DNA of 64,000 bases from positions 1 through 64,000 of the forward strand of contig NZ_JAGQEG010000016.1 in assembly GCF_018305005.1 (NCBI RefSeq), read 5' to 3'. Below, in pieces: positions 26,201 through 35,030 of the stretch; the first letter of the stretch is position 1, and each line of letters opens with the position of its first letter. A model generated the notes under the pieces. It searched no databases. It saw only the letters and a list, made by a program, of their open reading frames with translations, and was not told the origin of the DNA. The position numbers and the translations under genes were made by a program. The stretch comes from Collimonas silvisoli. GTDB taxonomy: Bacteria; Pseudomonadota; Gammaproteobacteria; Burkholderiales; Burkholderiaceae_D.

Positions 26201-29200
26201 GATTGCGGATCAGGATGCTGGCGTCGGCGCGCAGCAGCGGATTGACGTAAATCACCGAATTGGCCAGCCGGCTATATAGCTGGGCGTCGGCTTCGCTGGC
26301 GTTGAGCTGGCGCAGCACCACCTGGCTGTGCGGCCAGGATAATTCGACTACGCGGTCGGCCAGATGCCTGTCCTGATATTTCTCGATCAGGCCGAGACAG
26401 ATTTCGCGTGAATCGCCGATGCCGGTCACCATGTCGATGGTGGCGGTTTGCTCTGCATCCAGCGTGATCCGGTAACGGATGGCGACGATCGGATCGAGCA
26501 CCGGACCGGCGGTGCCTGCCAGCGGCCCCGCTTCGCGCATCGCTTGCGGCGCGGCGACGGTGTTGCCGCGGCCGATGAACCGCATGCGATCGGTTTCATA
26601 CGATACCGCGCCGATATCGGCGCCATGCAGAGCCATCAGATGGAACATCCATGGCACTTTTTCATGCATCGAACGCGGCCGGCGGGTGCACAGGATGGCG
26701 CGTTGCGGCGCCACGATTTCGGTTTGCACAAACAGGTTGCTGAAGGCCGGGTGGGTGGCGTCGGCGGCGGCCGGCGCCAGCACCACTTCAGCGTAGCTGG
26801 TGACGTCGATGGTGCGGCGGCTGCGCGAACGGTTGACGATGCGGGTGCGGCGCAGCTCGATATCGTCTTCCTGCGAGACGACGATTTCGGTGTGCATGTC
26901 GAAATTGTTGTCGCGCCGGCGGAATTCGGCGCGGCCTTCGGAGAAGATCACTTCGTAGCTGTCAGGTTGTGTCAGGGTCGGCTGCAATGCGGTCGACCAG
27001 AAATTACCAGGTTCGCCGCCGATCAATTCGCGCACGTAACAGAACATGCCCCAGTTGTCGCGCGTGCTGTCTTCCTGCCAGCGGCTGACGGCCAGATCGT
27101 TCCAGCGGCTGCGGCTGCCGCCGGCGCTGGTGATCATCACGTGATAGCGGCCATTCGACAGCAGCTGCACTTCCGGGGTACGCGGATCGGCGCGTTGCAG
27201 CACCCGCATCTGCATGCCCTGGTCGGCTCCGGCGGTGCGTATGTCGGCCAGTTCGGTGGTGTTGGAATACGTTGCGCTGGCTTTTGGCACGCGCTCGTGC
27301 AGCAGCGACATGGTGGCCTGGAACATGGGGTCGGATTCGAAGCGCTTTTGCATCGGGCGCTCAAGCAGCAGATACGCCAGCGACAGGAAACCCATGCCCT
27401 GGTGGTGCGCCATGAAGGAACGGATGACAACGCTGCTTTGGCCGCGCGGCAGGCGCGACGGCGTGTAATCGATCGCCTCGAAGAAGCCGTAGCCGCCCTC
27501 GAAACCTTCGGCCGACAATTGCTGCAGATTGCGGCAGGCTTCCTCCGGCGCCACCATCAGGGCCATCATCGATGCATAGGGGGCGATCACCAGGTCGTCG
27601 CCGAGACCGCGCTTGAAGCCGAGCCCGGGCACGCCGAAGGCACGATACTGATAATTCAGGCTGGCGTCGAAAGTGTGATAACCCGATTCCGACATGCCCC
27701 ATGGCACGCCGCGTTGCACGCCGTATTCGATTTGCCGTTTTACCGCCGATGCATAAGTCTGGCCAAGCAGGGTGTTGTCAAAGTTCGGCATCACCAGCAA
27801 AGGCATCAGGTATTCGAACATCGAGCCGCTCCACGACAGCAGAATCGGATCGCCGCCGGCGATGGTGAGCTGGCGTCCCAGTGCGAACCAGCTTTCCTGC
27901 GGCAGCTGGCCCTGGGCGATGGCGACGAAGGTGGCGAGCCTGGCCTCGGAGGCCAGCAGATCGTAGAAACTGAGGTCGCGCCGGCGCTCGCTGACGTTGT
28001 AGCCGATGGCCAGCAGATGGGTGGCCGGGTCGTATAGAAAACCGTATTCCATGCGGCCGAACTCGGCGGCTTGCGTCACCAGCTGTTCGATCAATAGCAT
28101 GCGTTCGGCGGCGCGCCGGCTGCCTTCGGAGACCAACTGATTGAGAGCCGACGGCGCGTCGGCCTGGCGCTGATCGCTATGATGGTCGGGTTGACCGAGA
28201 CTGTCTGAGTCCGGTTCAAGCCGCGGCGCCAGATCGGTATGGGTGCGCGCCAGCTGGCGTAGCGTCGGAATTTGGTCGAGTTGCGGGAACCTGCTTACCC
28301 AATCTGCCGGCGCCAGCACGGATACCCACGGCGCCAGCAGATTCAGTTCGTTCAAGGCTTCGCGGCATTGGCTGGCCAGGGCGCGCGCCCAGACGTTGAG
28401 CTGGGTATCCGGTACGGTGTCGAGGCCGGCAACGAAGCCGGCCGCGCAGTGGCTGAGGCTTTGCAGGCAATCGTGGGCCACGGTCAGGGTGGCCGGCGCC
28501 GATTCGCAGGTGGCTTCCAGGTCTTTTTCGAACTGGATCAGTTTCGCCAGCGGCCCGCCGCCGGCCGTGTCGCGCAGGATTTCATAAGTGTCGCGGATGC
28601 CGGAGAAGACCTTGGCGCCGAATATCGGCGTGTCGAGCAGATCGCTCAAGCCCGGCCGCAGCGTCAGCAAATGGCCGGCCAGATTGCCGCTATCCACCGC
28701 CGAGACATAAATCGGGTGCAGCGGTTTCAGATACTGGGTGTCGTACCAGTTATAGAAATGCCCCTGGTAACGCTCCAGCGAGGCCATGCTCTGGAACGTG
28801 TTCTGGGTCCGCTCCAGCAATTGTCCTGCCGGGATGTAGCCGAAATCATAGGCTGCCAGATTGGCCAGCAGAGACAGGCCGATGTTGGTGGGCGAGGTGC
28901 GGCGCGCCACCACCGCAACCGGGTGTTCCTGCACATTGTCGAGCGGCAGCCAGTTATCTTCAGGGCCGACATAGGTTTCGAAAAACAGCCACATCTTGCG
29001 CGACAGCGATTTCAGGAACCGCGTCTGCTCATGCGACAGCTGCGCCGGGCGGCGCGCAATCGGCCGGCTGATCCAATACGCAATCAAGGGCGACAACCAC
29101 CACAGCAGCAGAATCGGCGCAGCCGCGCCCAGGGCAAACGGATTTTTGACCGCCAGCCCGGCGGTAGTCGCCAGCGCAACAGCCGGTGCGATCCACATCA

Positions 29201-32123
29201 AGCGGTAGTAGGACAGCAAGCCGTTGGCGGTCTGCCGGTTGACCTCGCTGAACTGTTTCCATTCCAGCAGTTTGCGATGCGAGACCAGTATCCGCCACTG
29301 GGTGCGGACGATGGCGTCGAGATTGAGCGCAGTTTCATACGGCAGAAAAATCAAGCTCAGCGCCGCATGCGAGAAATGCTGGGTAGCGGTGCGCAACGAC
29401 GCCGAGAAATGCTGGCGCAACAGCACATCTTCCGGCTTGCGCAGCAGGCTCAGGATGCTGGCGCAGATGGAGGGGGTCAGCAAGATGCCGAGCGCGGCGC
29501 CGGTCCAGAACCAGGCCGCAGGCAGAGCGATCCAGCCGGTTAGCAGCAAGGCCGTCAACGCCGGCGGCGCCAGGCTGCGGCGCAGATTGTCGAACAGCTT
29601 CCAGCGCGACAAGGTCGACAGCGGATTGCGCTGGCGGCCGATCTTGCCGCTGGCGGCGTCGCGTGCGGCGGGCACGCTGGGCAGCAGCCAGGAAGCTATC
29701 TGCCAGTCGCCGCGTATCCAGCGATGACGGCGGCTGATGTCGGCACTGTAGCTGGAGGGATATTGTTCGTACAGCTGGACATCGCTGAGCAAGCCGGCGC
29801 GGGCATAACAGCCTTCCAGCAAGTCATGGCTGAGCACGCGGTTTTCCGGCATGCGGTCCTTCAATGTCTGTTCGAAGACGTCGACATCGTAGATGCCTTT
29901 GCCGACGAAAGAACCTTCGGCGAACAGGTCCTGGTAGACATCGGATACGGTGCGGGTGTAGGGATCGATGCCGGCTTCGCCGCCGCACAGCAGTTCATAG
30001 CGCGAGGCGTCGGCGCTGGGCAGGCTGACCGCGACGCGCGGTTGCAGGATGCCGTAACCTTCGACCACGCGCTGGAGGCCGGCGTCATACAAAGCCCGGT
30101 TCAGCGGATGGGCCATGGTCGCCACGAACTGCCTGGCGGCGTCGCGCGGCAGTTCGGTATCGGTATCGAGCGTGATCACGTAGCGGACGTTGCCCAGCCC
30201 CTCCGTACTGCCGACGATGAGCGAAAAGGCGTCCGCCGCGCCGCCGCGCAGGAAGGCGTTGAGATCGGCCAGTTTACCGCGCTTGCGCTCGTAGCCCATC
30301 CAGATTTTCTCTTGCGGGTTCCAGCGCCGCGGGCGGTGCAGCAGCAGGAAGCCAGCGTCTTGATCCTGCTGATATTTCTTGTTCAGTTCCCGGATGTTGT
30401 GTTCGATGTGCCGCAGCAAGCCGTCGTCCGCGGGCATTGCTGCAGTCTCTGCGTCGGCGAAGTCGGTGAGCAGGCAAAAGCGCAGATTGAGGTCGCGATT
30501 GGCAAGGTAGCGGACTTCCAGGGCTTCTGTCAGGCTGTCGATATTCTGCTGCGCCGAGAGTATCGTCGGCACCGCCACCAGAGTCCGCGATGCGGCCGGA
30601 ATGCCTTTCGAAAAATCCATGCGCGGCAGCGGGCGCGGTGTGGCGATCAAGGTAATCAGCCAATTGACCATGGCGTGCCCCAGCTGGCTGCCGGCGATCA
30701 GGGCCGGCGCGGCGATCAGCGCCAGCAGCCAATCGGCAGCGCCGCCGGCATAGGCTTGGGCGACGATGGCGCCAGTGACGGCCAACGTGATCAGCAGTAT
30801 GCCGCTCAGGTAGACGCTCAAGGGGGCGGCCCTGCCTGCGCGTTTTAGCGCCTCTATCGGCGGCGCCTTGTATGCCGCCGCCTGTTCCAGTTGCAGCAGG
30901 CCTTGGCTGATCAGGCAGTAGCCGACATGCGCGCTGCGCTGGTTACGTTGGTCGACGCCGTTCGGCGTTGCCTGCTGGCCTGCGGGCTGGGCTGCAGACC
31001 CGGCTGCAAGCCGGACTGCGTGCTCGGCGATTTCAGACTCCGACAAGTTGCTGTGCCTGGCAATTCTTTCGATGACATGCCGATACTGATCGCGGGTGGC
31101 GAAATCCATGCGGGCGTAGACATCGGCCGGATCCTTGCGCAAGGTATGGTCGACCACGCTCATGGTTTCGACGAACTCGCGCCAATCCATAGCGCTCAGA
31201 AAACGCAGGCTGCCGATGCTGTTGCTGATCGATACCTGATCCGCAGCTTGCTGCTGGGTTTCGATCTGCACCAGTTGTTCGATGGTATGGCCGGATTCCG
31301 ACAGGCGTTGCGAGAGCCAGGTCAAGGGCAGTGTCAGTGCCGGGTTTTGCCCTTGCAGGCGACGCACCAGTTCGGCTACGAATGCGCTATCCAGCGGCGG
31401 ATTGGAGCGCGCCATGTCGGCAACCTGCAGGATCAGGTTGCTGGGGTCGCTTTCGGCGGTTTCCGCCATGGCGTCGGCCCAGGAATCGGCCAGGTTGCGG
31501 TTGAGGCGGGTGAGCGCCAGATGCGCCGCCACGCGCCGCAGGTTTTCGATCAGCGCCAGCCGCAGCATGATAGGAATCGCCCACAGCTCGCCCAGTTTCA
31601 GAGGGGTGACTTGCTGGTAGGCGGCGACAAAACGGCTCAGGCTTTCAGGATCGACGCGGCCGTCGCCGTGCGAAATGGTTTCCAGCGCGATGTCGTACAC
31701 CCGCGGCCGGCCGGCCGAGCTGCCGCGCTGCAGACGCGGCAGTTCCTTGCTGTAGTTCTTGGGCAGATGGCGCTTGGCGGTGCGGATCTGTTCTTCGATC
31801 AGATAGAAATTGTCGAGCAGCCATTCCGCCGCCGGCGTTACCTGGCGCCCGGCCTTGATGGCGTCGGTCAACTGGCTGCAGGCGTCGATGATGACATTTT
31901 CATTGTCGGCCAGGCGCGTCAGCAACTGGTCGCGCCAGCGTTCGCTGCTGAGCCTGTGAGCGTTCGCCAGGACCCGGCCGTGTTGCTCCATTTGCAAGGC
32001 GCTGAATAATTCCGCGCGCAGCGGCAACTCATCATTTGCCGGACCGTTGCGCATGCTGCCGGGCAGCAAAGCATGCTTGATATCGAGCAAATTATCGCCT
32101 AAGGATTTATTGTCTGATTTCAA
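23256..32123 (-). CDS. ndvB: Cyclic beta-1,2-glucan synthase (NdvB/ChvB type)
   Basis: A 2955-residue inner-membrane enzyme that makes cyclic beta-1,2-glucan from UDP-glucose and releases it to the periplasm, where it has roles in osmoadaptation and host contact. An N-terminal cytosolic part (1-420) leads to membrane helices near 430-490. The GT84 glycosyltransferase domain has LDTDTELPRD near 648 and RRHRWIRGDWQ near 798. More helices are near 860-920 and 960-1060. A glucoamylase-like domain (about 1330-1560, SWSGSMFEYLMPLLV) does cyclisation in homologues. Two GH94-type halves follow; WNDGMDKVGDKGKGES near 2635 carries the phosphorylase-like acid. Between them is a Ser/Thr linker with a 12-base repeat. 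The TTG start at 32123 has a weak ribosome site; ATG at 32054 is possible. Length agrees with rhizobial NdvB. Confidence 0.92.
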   Translation of the reverse strand: MKSDNKSLGDNLLDIKHALLPGSMRNGPANDELPLRAELFSALQMEQHGRVLANAHRLSSERWRDQLLTRLADNENVIIDACSQLTDAIKAGRQVTPAAEWLLDNFYLIEEQIRTAKRHLPKNYSKELPRLQRGSSAGRPRVYDIALETISHGDGRVDPESLSRFVAAYQQVTPLKLGELWAIPIMLRLALIENLRRVAAHLALTRLNRNLADSWADAMAETAESDPSNLILQVADMARSNPPLDSAFVAELVRRLQGQNPALTLPLTWLSQRLSESGHTIEQLVQIETQQQAADQVSISNSIGSLRFLSAMDWREFVETMSVVDHTLRKDPADVYARMDFATRDQYRHVIERIARHSNLSESEIAEHAVRLAAGSAAQPAGQQATPNGVDQRNQRSAHVGYCLISQGLLQLEQAAAYKAPPIEALKRAGRAAPLSVYLSGILLITLAVTGAIVAQAYAGGAADWLLALIAAPALIAGSQLGHAMVNWLITLIATPRPLPRMDFSKGIPAASRTLVAVPTILSAQQNIDSLTEALEVRYLANRDLNLRFCLLTDFADAETAAMPADDGLLRHIEHNIRELNKKYQQDQDAGFLLLHRPRRWNPQEKIWMGYERKRGKLADLNAFLRGGAADAFSLIVGSTEGLGNVRYVITLDTDTELPRDAARQFVATMAHPLNRALYDAGLQRVVEGYGILQPRVAVSLPSADASRYELLCGGEAGIDPYTRTVSDVYQDLFAEGSFVGKGIYDVDVFEQTLKDRMPENRVLSHDLLEGCYARAGLLSDVQLYEQYPSSYSADISRRHRWIRGDWQIASWLLPSVPAARDAASGKIGRQRNPLSTLSRWKLFDNLRRSLAPPALTALLLTGWIALPAAWFWTGAALGILLTPSICASILSLLRKPEDVLLRQHFSASLRTATQHFSHAALSLIFLPYETALNLDAIVRTQWRILVSHRKLLEWKQFSEVNRQTANGLLSYYRLMWIAPAVALATTAGLAVKNPFALGAAAPILLLWWLSPLIAYWISRPIARRPAQLSHEQTRFLKSLSRKMWLFFETYVGPEDNWLPLDNVQEHPVAVVARRTSPTNIGLSLLANLAAYDFGYIPAGQLLERTQNTFQSMASLERYQGHFYNWYDTQYLKPLHPIYVSAVDSGNLAGHLLTLRPGLSDLLDTPIFGAKVFSGIRDTYEILRDTAGGGPLAKLIQFEKDLEATCESAPATLTVAHDCLQSLSHCAAGFVAGLDTVPDTQLNVWARALASQCREALNELNLLAPWVSVLAPADWVSRFPQLDQIPTLRQLARTHTDLAPRLEPDSDSLGQPDHHSDQRQADAPSALNQLVSEGSRRAAERMLLIEQLVTQAAEFGRMEYGFLYDPATHLLAIGYNVSERRRDLSFYDLLASEARLATFVAIAQGQLPQESWFALGRQLTIAGGDPILLSWSGSMFEYLMPLLVMPNFDNTLLGQTYASAVKRQIEYGVQRGVPWGMSESGYHTFDASLNYQYRAFGVPGLGFKRGLGDDLVIAPYASMMALMVAPEEACRNLQQLSAEGFEGGYGFFEAIDYTPSRLPRGQSSVVIRSFMAHHQGMGFLSLAYLLLERPMQKRFESDPMFQATMSLLHERVPKASATYSNTTELADIRTAGADQGMQMRVLQRADPRTPEVQLLSNGRYHVMITSAGGSRSRWNDLAVSRWQEDSTRDNWGMFCYVRELIGGEPGNFWSTALQPTLTQPDSYEVIFSEGRAEFRRRDNNFDMHTEIVVSQEDDIELRRTRIVNRSRSRRTIDVTSYAEVVLAPAAADATHPAFSNLFVQTEIVAPQRAILCTRRPRSMHEKVPWMFHLMALHGADIGAVSYETDRMRFIGRGNTVAAPQAMREAGPLAGTAGPVLDPIVAIRYRITLDAEQTATIDMVTGIGDSREICLGLIEKYQDRHLADRVVELSWPHSQVVLRQLNASEADAQLYSRLANSVIYVNPLLRADASILIRNHRGQSGLWGYAISGDLPIVLVRLKSQEHIELVRQLVQAHAYWRSKGLAVDLVIWNEDHAGYRQLLQEQILGLISSVTGAHQIDRPGGIFVRLADQISDEDRVLFQSVARVILSDSRGTLAEQISRRDLMEIRVPRLMPALTSSFTSSFTSSFTPSSRPASPAIAQEIKLPGHDLQLANGIGGFTLDGREYVITTSSAQLTPAPWVNVIANPQFGCVVSESGQAYTWGENAHEFRLTPWANDPVSDLGGEVFYLRDEESGRYWSPAPLPRRGNGDYVTRHGFGYSVFEHVEDGIVSELTVYVALDAAVKYSVLRVRNESDGVRKLSATGYVEWVLGDLRPKTAMHVVTETDPATGALFARNPYNTEFPERTAFFDVDTSARSVSGDRNEFIGRNGSLQKPAAMERLRLSGKVGAGLDPCAALQMQFELNQGQQREIVFILGMADTRQTNPSNLVQRYRGAAAAQEALQAVHAYWQRTLGAVRVETPDQELNLLANGWLMYQVLACRMWARSGYYQSGGAFGFRDQLQDAMAMVHCQPQLLRAHLLLCAAHQFVEGDVQHWWHPPSDRGVRTHCSDDYLWLPLAVHRYISSTGDGTVLDESAHFLEGRALNPDEDSYYDLPNRSNQAATLYEHCVRAIERGLQFGVHGLSLMGSCDWNDGMDKVGDKGKGESIWLSFFLYEVLTGFAEIAAGHKDQVFAGRCRAEADQLKQNIDKNGWDGGWYRRAYFDDGTPLGSAQNAECQIDSISQSWAVLSGAGDPQRARTAMLAVDQHLVRRNESIIQLLDPPFDKSDQDPGYIRGYVPGVRENGGQYTHAAIWTVMAFAKLGDQQRAWELMRLINPVNHGKTARRIATYKVEPYVVAADVYAGAPHIGRGGWTWYTGSAGWMYRLIVESLLGLKLEVDKLHVTPCLPHYWDSYRMDYRYRDTLYKIVVKQSAVDGANIQVAVDGIAQADTVIVLRDDKHEHAVEILLPKSLNQMVDN
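25744..25791 (-). repeat. 12-base tandem repeat in the glucan synthase gene
   Basis: Four units of 12 bases, GTGAATGAGGAC, GTGAATGACGAA, GTGAATGAGGAC and a diverged fourth, sit in the Ser/Thr linker between the GH94-type halves. They encode TSSF repeats in the protein. Because the unit is a multiple of three, changes in copy number keep the frame. Confidence 0.9.
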
Positions 32124-32532
32124 TTCCGAGGTTTCTTTTTATGCAATGAATCAGGGGGAACCGGATCGCGCAGCATAAACCTGGTGTCAGAGATCTGATT
32201 CTGGCCCTGTCGGGCATTGCTGGTATTGTTTCGACAACAGAAGCAGCTTGCTCGGCAACAGCAAACACAGGACAGGGGACGGTAGAGACTGGGGCCGTAG
32301 GAATACCGACGAATGTGCCGCGGACTGATTTCCTGCGGGCCGTCCTACGGAAATCAGCATACACTGATTTCTGTCGCTGACATCGGTATCTGCGCGCGGC
32401 TTAGGTGCGCTGGCGTACAGAATTCATCGTTTGCCAAGCCTATCTTGCTAACAGGTCTTGCCCGGATAACTGCAAGACCCGCGCCCAAGTGCAAGCGACG
32501 AACAGGGTACTTCTCATCAAATGGAGTCTGAT
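32124..32532. other. Intergenic region between glucan synthase and RcnB genes
   Basis: 409 bases without a convincing gene; short frames on both strands lack ribosome sites and protein-like composition. It should hold the promoter of the large glucan synthase gene (minus) and of the RcnB gene (plus). One dyad stands out: CTGATTTCC at 32325-32333 and GGAAATCAG at 32349-32357, nine bases each with a 15-base loop. CTGATTT recurs at 32364. It could be a protein site or a terminator without a T tract. I cannot place a sigma-70 promoter with confidence. Confidence 0.5.
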
Positions 32533-33003
32533 ATGAAACAGAACGCGAAACTGAAAGCAATTGCGTCCGCTGTCATGGCGATACTCTTGCTCACCGGAGG
32601 ATCTGCCTTTGCTCAAGACTATGGCGATCGCAATGATCAGCGTAATGACCAGCGCAATGACCAGCAACAACGCAACGATCGAGGAGAGCGGCGCGACAAC
32701 CAGAGATGGCAACAGGATCATCGCGACGACCAGAGACGGCCGCAGGATCGCCGCGACGGCAGGGATCGCGGGCAGTTTAACGATGAACGGCATGATGAAC
32801 GTGGCGCCGGCCCCGAGCATCAGTTCTACCGCGGCCAGCGCCTGCCGCCCGAATATCGCAACCGCCAATATGTGGTCGAGGACTGGCGCGGCCACCACCT
32901 GAACCCGCCGCCGCGCGGCTATCATTGGGTGCAAGTCGGCGGCGACTACGTACTGGTGGCGATTTCCAACGGCATCATCTTGCAGCTCTTTCTGAATAAC
33001 TGA
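32533..33003 (+). CDS. RcnB-family periplasmic protein
   Basis: A secreted protein of 156 residues. The signal peptide runs to about residue 27 (GGSAFAQ). A hydrophilic middle rich in Asp, Arg, Gln and Asn, built on repeats such as RNDQ, leads to the RcnB domain with RQYVVEDWRGHHLNPPPRGYHW and the hydrophobic end ISNGIILQLFLNN. RcnB is a periplasmic partner of nickel/cobalt efflux in Escherichia coli. Many betaproteobacterial homologues have no known function. The start is ATG 32533 with GGAG at 32523-32526. Lacking an RcnA gene nearby, metal function is only an inference. Confidence 0.8.
   Translation: MKQNAKLKAIASAVMAILLLTGGSAFAQDYGDRNDQRNDQRNDQQQRNDRGERRDNQRWQQDHRDDQRRPQDRRDGRDRGQFNDERHDERGAGPEHQFYRGQRLPPEYRNRQYVVEDWRGHHLNPPPRGYHWVQVGGDYVLVAISNGIILQLFLNN
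32629..32664 (+). repeat. 12-base tandem repeat in the RcnB-like gene
   Basis: Three units CGCAATGATCAG, CGTAATGACCAG and CGCAATGACCAG run back to back and encode RNDQ three times in the disordered part after the signal peptide. Units differ by one or two bases. Confidence 0.9.
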
Positions 33004-33050
33004 TAAAGCTGCGTTTGCCGCCTTGCATCTGATAATTCGAGGAGATTATT

Positions 33051-33353
33051 TTGTTGGAGTCAAATTTGAAAGCCGTCAACGATGACGTAAAAAAACTGAT
33101 CAAGGATGCGCAAGCCTTATTTCAGGCAGCCGCCGAATTGAGCGGAGAGAAGGCCGAGGAAATGCGCAATCGCGGCATGCGCTTGCTCGACAAAGCGGTG
33201 CTTGCAGCCCAGGATGCGCAAGCCGGTGTCAGAGTCGCAGGCAAGGAAATGGCGGATTCAACCGAGAGTTATATAAAAGAAAATCCATGGCAGGCAATGG
33301 CGACAGCAGCCAGCGCGGGATTTTTGGTGGGGGTGATCCTTACCAAGAAGTAG
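33051..33353 (+). CDS. DUF883 (ElaB/YqjD-like) membrane-anchored protein
   Basis: A 100-residue helical protein with a C-terminal membrane anchor (MATAASAGFLVGVIL) preceded by the family motif ENPWQ. The long N-terminal helix is rich in Ala, Glu and Lys. Relatives ElaB, YqjD and YgaM bind ribosomes and lie in the inner membrane in stationary phase. The start is a TTG at 33051 behind GAGGAG at 33039-33044. It lies 47 bases after the RcnB gene, possibly in one operon, and ends in a strong terminator. Confidence 0.82.
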   Translation: MLESNLKAVNDDVKKLIKDAQALFQAAAELSGEKAEEMRNRGMRLLDKAVLAAQDAQAGVRVAGKEMADSTESYIKENPWQAMATAASAGFLVGVILTKK

Positions 33354-33379
33354 AGTTGTCCCGGCTTCCCGGGAAACCG

Positions 33380-33405
33380 GCGTGGCGCACATCGCGCCAC
33401 GCTTT
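33380..33405 (+). terminator. Rho-independent terminator after the DUF883 gene
   Basis: GCGTGGCGC at 33380-33388 and GCGCCACGC at 33394-33402 form a perfect nine-pair stem with the loop ACATC, followed by TTTGCTT. It lies 27 bases after the stop. Confidence 0.8.
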
Positions 33406-33623
33406 GCTTGCTGCCGGGTTCTTGCTGAATGATTGCCGAACTGCCCTCAAAGCCGCCAGGCCGGCAGCATGACGGATTGCCGGACGCATGATTGTGCTGC
33501 CGATATTTACAGTAGTAGTATTGAACAAAACATGCTCTGATCGGAAGCGCCGCGTTGGTTTTGACAGAGTATCAAGTCCAGTAGATGCCGGCATACCCAT
33601 CTGCACACCGTCTGGAGACTGCA

Positions 33624-33869
33624 ATGCATACCGAAACAATTGGCGAGTATGAAATCGAATACTCCGGAATCCAATTACCCGACAGCAGGGACTGGATTGC
33701 CAACCTGGTGATTTACGCCCCTTCCACCAATCCCATGCATAGAAACGATATTTTTCCGTCGCAACGGGTTGCGGTCGACGCCGTCTTTGCCAGCGAACAG
33801 GAGGCGGCGGCAGAGGCGCGTGCATTTGCCCTTTCATTGATAGAAAAAGGAAGAAAAAAACCGATCTGA
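33624..33869 (+). CDS. Conserved-looking hypothetical protein
   Basis: An 81-residue cytosolic protein that I do not recognise. It starts at ATG 33624 with GGAG at 33613-33616. It reads GEYEIEYSGIQLPDSRDW near the start and has a helical end with EQEAAAEARAFALSLIEKG. The alternation and amphipathic end suggest a small alpha/beta fold. The upstream ATG at 33585 gives a poorer N-terminus and has no ribosome site. No clear promoter or partner is seen. It precedes gnd by 87 bases on the same strand. Confidence 0.55.
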   Translation: MHTETIGEYEIEYSGIQLPDSRDWIANLVIYAPSTNPMHRNDIFPSQRVAVDAVFASEQEAAAEARAFALSLIEKGRKKPI

Positions 33870-33956
33870 TAATGACGCTAAAGCGTAATGACAGCGCGCA
33901 ATGACAGCTCGGCTTCGCCGGTTCCGGATAGGGATTGTTCAGCAAGGGGATGCACA

Positions 33957-34985
33957 ATGCAGCTAGGAATGATTGGATTGGGGCGCATGGGCGCGAATAT
34001 GGCGAAGCGCCTGGCCAAGGGCGATCATCAATGCGTAGTGTATGACTTGCATCCGGCTGCGGTCCAGGCGGCTTTGCAGCCTGGCGTGACCGGCGCTTCT
34101 TCATTGCCGGATCTGGTCGGCAAGCTGAGCAAGCCACGCGTGCTGTGGCTGATGCTGCCGGCCGCCGTGGTGGATCAGAACCTGGCTCTGCTGACGCCTT
34201 TGCTGGAGGCCGGCGACATCGTGATCGACGGCGGCAATTCTTATTACCGCGACGACATCCGCCGTGGCAACGAACTCAAAGCGCACAACATCCATTACGT
34301 CGACGTCGGCACCAGCGGCGGCGTCGCCGGTTTCGAGCGCGGTTATTGCCTGATGATCGGCGGCGATAAAGAAGCGGTGCAGCATCTGGCGCCGATTTTT
34401 TCCACACTGGCGCCCGGCGCCGGCGCCGCAAGCGCAACCCCCGGCCGCAGCAAACTTGAAAGCAGCGCAGAACAGGGTTATCTGCATTGCGGGCCGCAAG
34501 GTGCGGGGCATTTCGTCAAGATGGTGCACAACGGCATCGAGTACGGCATCATGGGCGCCTATGCCGAAGGCTTGAACATTCTGCGCAACGCCAATGCCGG
34601 CAAACGTAACGGCGATACGGATGCGGAAACAACGCCGCTGCGCCATCCGGAATATTATCAATACGAATTGGATCTGCCCGAGATCGCCGAACTTTGGCGG
34701 CGCGGCAGCGTGATCGGATCATGGCTGCTGGACCTCACCGCCGGCGCGCTCTTGAACGATCCGCAGCTGGAGCATTACGCCGGCCGCGTCTCGGATTCGG
34801 GCGAAGGGCGCTGGACGATCAACGCCGCCATCGACGAAGCGGTGCCGGCGCCGATTTTGAGCGCCGCGCTTTTTACACGTTTCAGTTCACGCGGCGAGGG
34901 CGATTTTGCCGATAAGGTATTGTCGGCGATGCGGCAAGGCTTCGGCGGGCATGTGGAAAAGCCGGCCAAGCCGCAAGGGGATTGA
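33957..34985 (+). CDS. gnd: 6-phosphogluconate dehydrogenase (short, GndA type)
   Basis: Oxidatively decarboxylates 6-phosphogluconate to ribulose 5-phosphate in the pentose phosphate pathway. The Rossmann motif GLGRMG is at 7-12. The 6PG signature includes [10 protein letters not shown] and [14 protein letters not shown], where the Lys and Asn are catalytic. At 342 residues it is the short form (tetrameric, mostly NAD-linked in relatives). The ATG at 33957 has AAGGGG before it. The longer upstream frame is not protein-like. It is the first of three tightly linked sugar genes: gnd, 45 bases, pgm, then overlap to the GH gene. Cofactor specificity cannot be told here. Confidence 0.9.
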   Translation: MQLGMIGLGRMGANMAKRLAKGDHQCVVYDLHPAAVQAALQPGVTGASSLPDLVGKLSKPRVLWLMLPAAVVDQNLALLTPLLEAGDIVIDGGNSYYRDDIRRGNELKAHNIHYVDVGTSGGVAGFERGYCLMIGGDKEAVQHLAPIFSTLAPGAGAASATPGRSKLESSAEQGYLHCGPQGAGHFVKMVHNGIEYGIMGAYAEGLNILRNANAGKRNGDTDAETTPLRHPEYYQYELDLPEIAELWRRGSVIGSWLLDLTAGALLNDPQLEHYAGRVSDSGEGRWTINAAIDEAVPAPILSAALFTRFSSRGEGDFADKVLSAMRQGFGGHVEKPAKPQGD

Positions 34986-35030
34986 TGGCGGCAGCGATAA
35001 AAGTATTACTTTCCACCGCCGAGGAAAAAC

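Noticed and set aside
26448-28037. 529-codon open frame on the plus strand inside the glucan synthase gene
   Set aside because: It is antisense to a strongly supported gene; its composition (Gly, Arg, His, Ala rich, no domain) is that of a G+C-rich shadow frame.
23256-32123. Reading the 2955-codon frame as a polyketide or peptide synthetase
   Set aside because: There are no ketosynthase, adenylation or carrier motifs. The GT84, glucoamylase-like and GH94 motifs with membrane helices identify a cyclic glucan synthase.
32440-32934. Antisense frame over the RcnB gene rich in hydrophobic residues
   Set aside because: The hydrophobic stretches arise from reading the Asp/Arg/Gln repeats in reverse. 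The RcnB reading has a signal peptide, a domain and a ribosome site.
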